From: Candidatus Woesearchaeota archaeon
GTDB taxonomy: Archaea > Nanobdellota > Nanobdellia > Woesearchaeales > GW2011-AR9
NCBI GenBank assembly: GCA_016213985.1
Contig: JACRPJ010000012.1
Location: forward strand, 1 to 9,841
Direction of reading: 5' to 3'
DNA length: 9,841 nt
The translations under genes and the position numbers were made by a program. Positions 1-5,325 of this stretch are shown in pieces; the first letter of the stretch is position 1, and each line of letters opens with the position of its first letter. Below the pieces are notes generated by a model. It was given only the letters and a program-made list of their open reading frames with translations, ran no database searches and was not told the DNA's origin.

Positions 1-1
1 T

Positions 2-166
2 ATACTGACCATCGGGTTCCAAATCAACCTGTGGCTAGGCTTGTTTAACCTGATTCCCTTCCTGAACTTCGATGGTGCGAAGATTTTCCGCTGGAATCCG
101 TATGTGTGGATGCTGATGGTTGCGTTTGGAATCTTCTCATTATTTTACCTCAGCAGGTTGGTCTAA
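2..166 (+). CDS. M50 family (site-2 protease-like) membrane metallopeptidase, C-terminal fragment
   Basis: Only the last 54 residues are inside the window; the gene begins upstream. An N-x-x-P-F-L-N-F-D-G motif sits at fragment residues 16-25 inside a hydrophobic stretch. This matches the second zinc-binding motif (NxxPxxxxDG) of site-2 proteases, in which the Asp is the third zinc ligand. A final transmembrane helix follows (about residues 35-52), and the protein ends with Ser-Arg-Leu-Val. M50 enzymes cut membrane-embedded substrates, but the substrate cannot be told here. The HExxH motif would lie upstream of position 1, so catalytic competence cannot be checked. The stop is TAA, followed about 20 bases later by a long hairpin. 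Confidence 0.8.
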   Translation: MLTIGFQINLWLGLFNLIPFLNFDGAKIFRWNPYVWMLMVAFGIFSLFYLSRLV

Positions 167-185
167 GCCAGTAACGAAAAGCTTT

Positions 186-242
186 CTTAAACAGAAATTT
201 TGGGCTGAAGTCCGAAGCTTTATACCCGAAATTTCTTGTAAG
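186..242 (+). other. long imperfect hairpin downstream of the peptidase gene
   Basis: The core stem pairs 193-204 with 225-236: twelve consecutive pairs, one of them G-U. An inner stem (206-210 with 218-222) closes a 7-base loop. An outer extension pairs 191-192 with 238-239 and 186-188 with 240-242. It lies 20 bases after the peptidase stop codon. There is no T-run after it, so it is not a classic terminator; it may be a 3' UTR stem or the start of the RNA element that follows. Its loop contains CTTTATA (218-224), which could instead be a TATA box for a transcript starting near 248. Confidence 0.55.
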
Positions 243-247
243 ACAAG

Positions 248-490
248 CTAGGGACAAAGTGACTATGAATGAATGGGGCTGGTGTCGAGCCGCAGATGCT
301 TTCCAGAGGAAAGTTCCGAACGATAGTGAGATTAGGACCTCAGCGGAATGACTTTATTCAACAAAATCCGATTTCACTATTTTAATGTAACAAACCACCT
401 AATTGTACCCATAATTTATCGACGGTAAAAATAAGGGTAAAATGCCCGCTATTTTCTAACCAGACTAAGCCCCCCGACGACAAACCAGGA
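248..490 (+). ncRNA. candidate structured RNA, possibly a reduced RNase P RNA
   Basis: The block is rich in complementary segments: 275-280 with 468-473 (GGGGCU/AGCCCC, closing the element), GGCT/AGCC around 277-292, CTTTCC-AGA-GGAAAG at 299-313, a 15-pair helix with one bulge (322-337 with 367-381), and 402-410 with 435-443. AGAGGAAAGTTCC at 305-317 closely resembles conserved region I of RNase P RNA (GAGGAAAGUCC). A possible TATA box at 218-224 would place the start near 248, and the 3' end would lie before the next promoter at 496. Against RNase P: no convincing conserved region V (ACAGAAnnGGCUUA) follows in the right place, and the length of about 200-240 bases would fit only a minimal type. 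A structured RNA is the firmer claim; the RNase P identity is a guess. Confidence 0.38.
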
Positions 491-495
491 AAACA

Positions 496-503
496 TTTAT
501 ATA
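496..503 (+). promoter_or_regulatory. TATA box of the zinc-ribbon gene
   Basis: TTTATATA, preceded by an A-rich stretch, lies about 44 bases before the GTG start at 544. Transcription would start near 525, giving a leader of roughly 18 bases that includes the purine-rich GAAGG just before the start codon. Confidence 0.6.
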
Positions 504-543
504 CTAACCTTTTCCTCATCGAAGATTAGTTCTAAAAAAGAAG

Positions 544-678
544 GTGATAAAACTGAAGCAACATATCTTTCAAGAGGTTAAAAAGTTTAAAATCCAGAGG
601 TGTTGCAAAGGGTGCGGCAAGCGCATCGTGGTAGAAAACGCCAACAGGTATTACTGCGTAGACTGCCGCGGCTACTAA
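544..678 (+). CDS. small Cys4 zinc-ribbon protein (44 aa)
   Basis: A 44-residue basic protein. Its N-terminal half is Lys-rich and probably helical. The C-terminal half carries C-K-G-C (residues 21-24) and C-V-D-C (residues 38-41), a treble-clef/zinc-ribbon arrangement with a 13-residue spacing. The start is GTG; it is the only start codon in this frame after the upstream stop at 505-507, it has GAAGG directly before it, and a TATA box sits at the expected distance. A T-rich tract follows the stop. Such tiny zinc ribbons in archaea often bind nucleic acid or ribosomes, but nothing here identifies a partner, so the role is unknown. An alternative is a remnant of a larger zinc-finger protein, though its own promoter argues for a real gene. 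Confidence 0.62.
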   Translation: MIKLKQHIFQEVKKFKIQRCCKGCGKRIVVENANRYYCVDCRGY

Positions 679-699
679 TTTTTTCTTTTTATTTTTTTA
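677..699 (+). terminator. T-rich archaeal terminator
   Basis: Directly after the TAA stop of the zinc-ribbon gene come runs of six, five and seven T (679-698), broken by single bases. Archaeal RNA polymerase terminates at such T-tracts without needing a hairpin. It also separates this gene from the convergent minus-strand gene ending at 721. Confidence 0.6.
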
Positions 700-720
700 G
701 TTTAAATAGGGTAAAAATAA

Positions 721-1443
721 TCAGCTAAACAGCTTCCTAAAAAAATCCGCAACTTCTGGGAAGATTCCCCTCGACTGAGTTTCCTGTTCGCTAGCTTTTC
801 CTGCCAGCGGTGCAGGTTGTTCTGGAGCAGGTTCCACAGCTTTCGGAACTTCGGGCACAGGAGCAGCCTTAGATGGCTCGATAACCGGAGGAACTTCTTT
901 AACTGGAATCTTAGCAACTTCCGCTTTTCCGATTACATAATCACCAAACCCCGAGCTCTTTACCTTATAGTAAAAATAATCCCCTTCTTGAGTTTCAAAA
1001 GTGGTTTCTAACTCTTGACGGTTAAGATAAGCTCTCACATCATACTTAGCTAAGCCTGAGTTATACAACTCCTGCTCTTTTATCTTCAGAGTAAGTACCA
1101 ACTTACTAATCTTATCCGCATCCTGAGAAGAAATCTTAAACATAGAATAAATTATTCCTTTAAAATCCCAGCCAACTTTATCCACCGGTTCAGTAACAAT
1201 CATTATGTCTTTAACATCTTTTGAAAAGGTTACCGTAATGTCTTTAACGCCATCCACTTTTACTTCAAAAAAAAGTTCATCTCCTGCTTTTATATGGGAA
1301 ACGGTCTGAACTGCTGATCCGCTCAAATGGATATAGGGAGAAAGGAAAAAGATAACAATTAATGATAATACCAACACTACCCCAAAAATGGTCCACACCT
1401 GATTATTATTAAGCTTGCTCTTTCCTCTTTTTTTACTTTTCAT
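721..1443 (-). CDS. membrane-anchored PGF-pre-PGF-like surface protein (240 aa)
   Basis: A Lys/Arg-rich N-terminus (residues 1-11) precedes one transmembrane helix (about 16-36), so the rest should face outside. Residues 55-172 form a beta-rich domain ending in D-Y-F-Y-Y-K-V-K-S-S-G-F-G-D-Y-V-I, which resembles the end of archaeal PGF-pre-PGF surface domains (YYYEAETPGFSxFAI). A Pro/Glu/Ala-rich linker (180-222) follows, then a short amphipathic tail (226-240, with Phe-Phe-Arg-Lys-Leu-Phe). The frame opens 16 codons further upstream at 1491, but that start lies upstream of the TATA element at 1467-1475, so the ATG at 1443 is preferred; the transcript would be nearly leaderless. No catalytic residues are seen. 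A structural or surface-anchoring role is inferred. The stop is TGA. Confidence 0.72.
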   Translation of the reverse strand: MKSKKRGKSKLNNNQVWTIFGVVLVLSLIVIFFLSPYIHLSGSAVQTVSHIKAGDELFFEVKVDGVKDITVTFSKDVKDIMIVTEPVDKVGWDFKGIIYSMFKISSQDADKISKLVLTLKIKEQELYNSGLAKYDVRAYLNRQELETTFETQEGDYFYYKVKSSGFGDYVIGKAEVAKIPVKEVPPVIEPSKAAPVPEVPKAVEPAPEQPAPLAGKASEQETQSRGIFPEVADFFRKLFS

Positions 1444-1466
1444 AATTTGGGATAAAATCGTTTGAT

Positions 1467-1475
1467 TATATAAAT
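1467..1475 (-). promoter_or_regulatory. TATA box of the surface-protein gene
   Basis: On the minus strand the sequence is TTTATATAA, centred 28 bases upstream of the ATG at 1443. This is the spacing of a leaderless archaeal transcript and it decides the start codon of that gene. Confidence 0.65.
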
Positions 1476-1511
1476 TTAACTTGATTATCAATCGGAAGTG
1501 TCAAACTTCTT

Positions 1512-2174
1512 CTACTTTACTTCTTCCACTCCTTCCTGCACAATCCTAAACTTGCACTCTAATCCCTCTGGCAGGGAACGATGCTTCCTTAACACTAACC
1601 CCCGACAATTACTAAATCTTAATAATTCAATCAAGCATTTAGAACCATATTTTAATAAATCCCCGCCCACAATCTTTACTTGGTCGCGGTTGTCAAAATC
1701 GGAATAGACTTGAGTGGTCAGAAGCACGGGAATTTTTTTCTTTCGGGCAATTTCTACCAAGTAAGCAATCTGCCTCCCCAAAGCGGCATTGACCTCATAT
1801 ATTCCTTCACTTTGGCCCAATTCCAGGCGATAAAGCATGGAAATAGAGTCCACTACAATTAAGCCTATCTGTTCATTAGCCAATTCTTTCATAGCTTCAA
1901 AAGTAGCTGAAAAACTTTTATAATTAAAAAAAAGTTATGTGGCGGTAGCTTATTCAAAAATAAATGTATTATGAATCAAAATATAAAGAAATAGTCCTTC
2001 TGTATCTAAGAACAACACTTTCTTTCCTTTAGAAGCAACGTTCACTGCTGCAATTAAACAGAGATTAGTTTTACCACAACCAGAAGGACCGTAAACAGTA
2101 GTAATAATATCTCCATCATAGCCACCTAGCATCAAACGATCTAAAAAATCTATTCCGGTGGAAAGTTTGGGCAT
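1512..2174 (-). pseudogene. radB: RadB-type RecA/Rad51-family ATPase, interrupted by two in-frame TAA codons
   Basis: Read straight through, this is 220 codons plus TAG, the usual RadB size, and it lacks the N-terminal HhH domain of RadA. Visible parts are the N-terminal S-T-G-I-D-F-L-D-R-L, Walker A G-P-S-G-C-G-K-T (29-36), D-T-E-G (57-60), Walker B L-I-V-V-D-S (105-110), and near the C-terminus R-K-H-R-S-L-P-E-G, a RadB-like signature. RadB is a non-essential recombination mediator in euryarchaea. Between codon 61 and about codon 80 the reading is AT-rich, does not look like the family, and contains TAA at 1950-1952 and 1935-1937; recognisable sequence resumes in the same frame. The +1 frame is open through part of the gap (FIIHLFLNKLPPHNFF), and a run of eight T (1926-1933, as A8 on the plus strand) lies at its end, so two compensating indels are one explanation. 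It has its own TATA box. It is either a recent pseudogene or an assembly error. Confidence 0.75.
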
Positions 2175-2195
2175 GAAAGAGCAATTAAAAGCACA

Positions 2196-2204
2196 GATAT
2201 AAAC
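2196..2204 (-). promoter_or_regulatory. TATA box of radB
   Basis: GTTTATATC on the minus strand is centred about 26 bases upstream of the ATG at 2174, predicting a leaderless transcript. An intact promoter in front of a broken gene suggests recent damage or a sequence error. Confidence 0.55.
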
Positions 2205-2241
2205 ATTTCTATATCTTAACCACCCTTTTTCTCACCCACAA

Positions 2242-2252
2242 CTTTATAAAAG
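2242..2252 (+). promoter_or_regulatory. TATA box of the GT-C gene pair
   Basis: CTTTATAAAAG is centred about 28 bases before the ATG at 2275, so the first gene of this operon is probably leaderless. It stands back to back with the radB promoter, about 45 bases away. Confidence 0.65.
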
Positions 2253-2274
2253 CGGAAACAATTCTTTTCCAGTA

Positions 2275-3762
2275 ATGGAAAAAGCCACCCGATACTGGCT
2301 GACAGCTATTTTTATATTAACCCTAGTCACCCGACTAGTGCTGGCTTTTGTTATTCCCAATTTCACCTATGAATCCTACTTTAACCTACGCCAAGTGGAA
2401 CACATTCACGACACTGGGCTTCCTCTGTACCAAGATGAGTTGTCTTACAATGGAAGAGAATCGAGGTTCCTTCCTTTTTTCCATTATCTCCTAGCCGGGT
2501 TTAGTTTTTTAATGCCTTTGGAACTAGTAGCAAAAATCATTCCCAACATCTTCATTTCTCTGATAACCATCTTAGTTTACTTAATCAGCAAAAAGATAAC
2601 CAACAATGATCCCGCTTCTCTAATTTCGGCATTCATAGCGGGATTTATGCCCGTATTGTACTTTACCAACAGCTTTACGGTAGAAACATTATTCTTGCCC
2701 TTAACCCTATTTGCCATCTATTGTTTCCTCAATATTCCTGAACGAAAATACCTTGCCCTGTATCTTGTCTCTTTCATCGTACTCTCTCTTACCAGCACCT
2801 CTACGGTGTTGATTTTAATTGGGTTTGGGATATATACATTACTTTCCTACTTAGAGCAAAAACAGATTAGAAACGAAGAAAAAGAATTGATGCTCTTCTC
2901 GCTGTTCTTATTTGTATGGCTCCAACTTTTATTTTTCAAAAAGGTGTTGATCAACGAGGGGATAGAGTTCATCTGGCAAAACATCCCCCCCCAAATCATC
3001 CAAAGTTATTTCCCGGAGGTTTCCATTCTCCAAGCTGTAGTTCTGGTCAGTGTAGTGCCCTTCCTAGCGGGACTATTTGTAGTTTACCAATCGTTATTTA
3101 AAGTAAAAAGCCAGAGGCTATTCCTACTAATTAGCTTAGTTATTGCTACTACTTCTCTGGCTTGGTTCAGCTTACTACGCTTCAACTTTTCACTATCTTT
3201 CTTTGGCGCAATTTTAGCAATTCTGTTTGCCAGTTTTTACTACGATCTGGCTGAATATGTCAGCAAAACTAAGTTCCCCTGGTTAAGAAGGTATTTATTA
3301 GCAATCACTCTAAGCGTTCTTATCCTTACTATTGTTCCTTTAGCCCTCAGCACTGCCTGGAAGCAGGATACCCCAACTAATCAAGAAATTGCTGCATTTC
3401 AATGGCTGGAAAAAAATACCCCGCCAGGAGCAAGGGTGGCTTCTACCTTACCTGAAGGCCATCTGGTAACTTATTACAGCAAACGCCCCAATTTCATGGA
3501 CGACCAGTTCAGCCTAATCAAAAATGTGAAGCAAAGATTCATGGATCTCAATACCCTATATACTACCAAGTTCCAGACGCAGGCACTAAACATATTAGAG
3601 GAAAATAAAGTTCAGTATTTAGTGCTCACCCCTTCCGCGAAAGAAAAGTATGGTATCGAAAAAATGGAATATTTAACCCAGCCCTGTTTTCAGAAAATCT
3701 ATGACTTAGGAACTAGAATATATTCCATCAAGTGCAACCTCGAGGAGACCATGAGCATATGA
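2275..3762 (+). CDS. AglB/STT3-like GT-C membrane protein, first of a tandem pair (495 aa)
   Basis: A multipass protein with about ten or more hydrophobic segments (from residue 8 to about 360) and a soluble C-terminal domain (about 361-495) expected outside the membrane. The first external loop has Y-E-S-Y-F-N-L-R-Q (32-40), then P-F-F-H-Y-L-L-A (67-74), an arrangement like the first loop of AglB/STT3 and related GT-C enzymes, where an acidic residue is catalytic; here it is Glu33. The C-terminal domain opens with Q-W-L-E-K-N-T-P (376-383) and continues S-T-L-P-E-G-H-L-V-T-Y-Y (390-401), where oligosaccharyltransferases have the WWDYG motif; here both tryptophans and the D-Y are missing. It is therefore probably not a standard oligosaccharyltransferase but a relative with another acceptor or role. 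Two cysteines (471, 487) lie in the external domain. It ends in TGA overlapping the next start. Confidence 0.72.
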   Translation: MEKATRYWLTAIFILTLVTRLVLAFVIPNFTYESYFNLRQVEHIHDTGLPLYQDELSYNGRESRFLPFFHYLLAGFSFLMPLELVAKIIPNIFISLITILVYLISKKITNNDPASLISAFIAGFMPVLYFTNSFTVETLFLPLTLFAIYCFLNIPERKYLALYLVSFIVLSLTSTSTVLILIGFGIYTLLSYLEQKQIRNEEKELMLFSLFLFVWLQLLFFKKVLINEGIEFIWQNIPPQIIQSYFPEVSILQAVVLVSVVPFLAGLFVVYQSLFKVKSQRLFLLISLVIATTSLAWFSLLRFNFSLSFFGAILAILFASFYYDLAEYVSKTKFPWLRRYLLAITLSVLILTIVPLALSTAWKQDTPTNQEIAAFQWLEKNTPPGARVASTLPEGHLVTYYSKRPNFMDDQFSLIKNVKQRFMDLNTLYTTKFQTQALNILEENKVQYLVLTPSAKEKYGIEKMEYLTQPCFQKIYDLGTRIYSIKCNLEETMSI

Positions 3763-5180
3763 ACACCACACCAGAGAATAATAACAAAAATAACAAAACT
3801 TTTCAAAAAATGGACTTACTCAGTAAATACTATGACCACCTGCTAACTCATAAAAACTGGTGCTTCTCACTTATTTTGCTTATTGTTCTGGGAATGCCGT
3901 TGCTTTCAAACTATTGGCAGAATAGCCCCCTAATTATGGGACCAGAGAGTTACTACCATCTTTATCATGCTCAGGAAATCAGCTGGGATAACTTTTACTA
4001 CTGGCCACTAAACCTCCTGCAAAAAGCATTGCCAGAATCAACTTTGATCTTAATACCATTGATATTAGCAGTAGCTTCAGTATTGATAATGCTCCAGTTA
4101 GCTAAAAGAATAGACCTTCCGGAAAAACTCACTTTCTTTTTCATGGCTCTGTTAATATCTTCCCCTATATTTATATTCACGTCCATAACTCTCTCCGCTC
4201 ATTCCTTATTTTTCTTCCTCGTTCTATCCGGATTTTTATTGCTAACTTCAAGATTAAAAGTGTTCCGGTACCTTTCGATAATCCTTTTCGCTCTAGCCAC
4301 GTTCATAGATACATTCAGCTCGATCTTTATGCTGGTACTGCAAGCTACGTATTTCTACTACTCTCACAAGGAAAAAGTGCTCACGACGATATGTTTAATG
4401 GTTACCTTCTCTCTCACACTCTTTAATTATTTGGTATTACAGTTGCCGTTGCAGCTGGGGCCATTCTATCCGCAAAGATTATTGCCGGAACTAGTTTCCG
4501 ATTTAGGCGGAGTGGGAGGGATTCCCTTATTTACTCTTTTACTAGCGGTAATCGGAGTCTTTATGATGTGGAAAGAAAAGAAATATCACTGGACCTATCT
4601 ACTGCTGCTGGTAGGAATCGGAGCATATATCCAGAACACCCACTTTATTTTCCTACTGGCGTTGGTTATTATCTTCTTTGCCACAATGGGAATAATTTAT
4701 CTATTCAAGAACCAATGGAGCATAGAAACACTCCAGCAGTTCACTGCCTTAATCCTAATACTAGGGCTACTTTTCTCTACTCTAACTTACTTGGGCAGAA
4801 TAACTAACACCGGGCCTTCTGCGGACGAGGCAAAGGTTCTAACCTGGCTAAAAGAAAATGTTCCTGAAGACCAAACAATATTCTCCCTCCCCGAAAGCAG
4901 TTATTATATAGAATACTTTTCTAACAAAAGACCCCTATTTGAATACCAAGACAGTGAGCGGGAGAAAGATAAAGTTAATCTCACTCAAACCCTGCTTACC
5001 TCTACTTACGCTTCGATTACCTTCCCGTTACTAGAAAAGAATAACCTCTCTATGATTTACATCGCCCCAAAAATAAAACAAACCTACCCCAATGACAAAG
5101 GATTATTATTTCTACTAAAAAACGAAAGATTTAAATTGGTATATTCCTCCGAGGAGGCAGAAGTGTGGGTGTTTAAATAA
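3759..5180 (+). CDS. AglB/STT3-like GT-C membrane protein, second of the tandem pair (473 aa)
   Basis: A shorter, diverged relative of the preceding protein with the same plan: a cytoplasmic Asn/Lys-rich N-terminus, a first helix (about 36-51), an external loop with G-P-E-S-Y-Y-H-L (61-68, Glu63 matching Glu33 of its partner), about ten further hydrophobic segments to 346, and a soluble C-terminal domain. That domain has T-W-L-K-E-N-V-P (362-369) and F-S-L-P-E-S-S-Y-Y-I-E-Y-F (375-387), again without WWDYG. I chose ATG 3759 because it overlaps the preceding TGA (ATGA) and has GAGGAG 11 bases upstream; an in-frame GTG at 3732 would add nine residues. The loop is shorter than in the partner and lacks the G-R-E-S-R-F-L-P-F-F-H segment. 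The overlap implies translational coupling and perhaps a heterodimer (inference). Confidence 0.68.
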   Translation: MNTTPENNNKNNKTFQKMDLLSKYYDHLLTHKNWCFSLILLIVLGMPLLSNYWQNSPLIMGPESYYHLYHAQEISWDNFYYWPLNLLQKALPESTLILIPLILAVASVLIMLQLAKRIDLPEKLTFFFMALLISSPIFIFTSITLSAHSLFFFLVLSGFLLLTSRLKVFRYLSIILFALATFIDTFSSIFMLVLQATYFYYSHKEKVLTTICLMVTFSLTLFNYLVLQLPLQLGPFYPQRLLPELVSDLGGVGGIPLFTLLLAVIGVFMMWKEKKYHWTYLLLLVGIGAYIQNTHFIFLLALVIIFFATMGIIYLFKNQWSIETLQQFTALILILGLLFSTLTYLGRITNTGPSADEAKVLTWLKENVPEDQTIFSLPESSYYIEYFSNKRPLFEYQDSEREKDKVNLTQTLLTSTYASITFPLLEKNNLSMIYIAPKIKQTYPNDKGLLFLLKNERFKLVYSSEEAEVWVFK

Positions 5181-5214
5181 CGAAAGCAAGAAATCTGCGA
5201 TTTCCTTGTTTTCG
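5181..5214 (+). repeat. 34-base inverted repeat right after the GT-C pair
   Basis: The segment 5181-5195 pairs with 5199-5214 across a TGC loop. There is one bulged C and one G-U pair in about 15 base pairs. It begins at the base after the TAA stop. No long T-run follows, though TTGTTTTCG lies in its right arm. Possible roles are mRNA 3'-end stability, termination, or the first stem of the structured stretch that follows. Confidence 0.55.
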
Positions 5215-5275
5215 GGACGTAAAAATTGCAAAGCAATTTTTTGCCCAGGCAAAACGATTGAATAAGCCAGTCCCG
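5214..5275 (+). other. branched RNA-like structure in the intergenic region
   Basis: GGGAC at 5214-5218 pairs with GTCCC at 5270-5274 (also C5213 with G5275) and encloses two hairpins. The first pairs 5221-5229 with 5233-5241, nine perfect pairs around an AAA loop. The second pairs 5239-5244 with 5249-5254 around CCAG. The two hairpins share bases in the T6 run (5237-5242), so they partly compete, as alternative conformations do. It sits just before the promoter of the GT2 gene. It matches no riboswitch class I know; a terminator, a small RNA or a mobile-repeat remnant are all possible. Confidence 0.42.
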
Positions 5276-5282
5276 CATAGCC

Positions 5283-5291
5283 TATTTAAAA
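5283..5291 (+). promoter_or_regulatory. TATA box of the GT2-thioredoxin-GT-C operon
   Basis: TATTTAAAA is centred about 39 bases before the ATG at 5326, with transcription expected near 5313. GGAGGT (5305-5310) lies close to or before the predicted start site, so whether it acts in translation is unclear; GGAG at 5321-5324 is too near the ATG for normal use. Confidence 0.5.
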
Positions 5292-5325
5292 CCTGTAGCT
5301 TAGGGGAGGTCTTGAGATTAGGAGT

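Noticed and set aside
264..271. ATGAATGA resembles the AUGAAUGA segment near the 3' side of RNase P RNA.
   Set aside because: It lies before, not after, the region I-like motif, and eight bases is too short to support any rearranged order.
327..337. TGAGATTAGGA is shared between the RNA candidate (327-337) and the sequence just before the GT2 start (5313-5323), suggesting antisense or shared regulation.
   Set aside because: Both copies are in the same orientation, so they cannot base-pair, and several 11-base matches are expected by chance in 10 kb.
702..1011. Open frames at 702-917 (minus) and 817-1011 (plus).
   Set aside because: They overlap the surface-protein gene in other frames, have no family features, and lack promoters; they are shadows.
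1893..1995. Intein or intron inside radB.
   Set aside because: The disrupted stretch is only about 20 codons and total gene length is normal, so nothing has been inserted.
3732..3758. GTG start at 3732 for the second GT-C protein.
   Set aside because: It would overlap the upstream gene by 31 bases; the ATGA overlap with GAGGAG upstream at 3759 is a better start.
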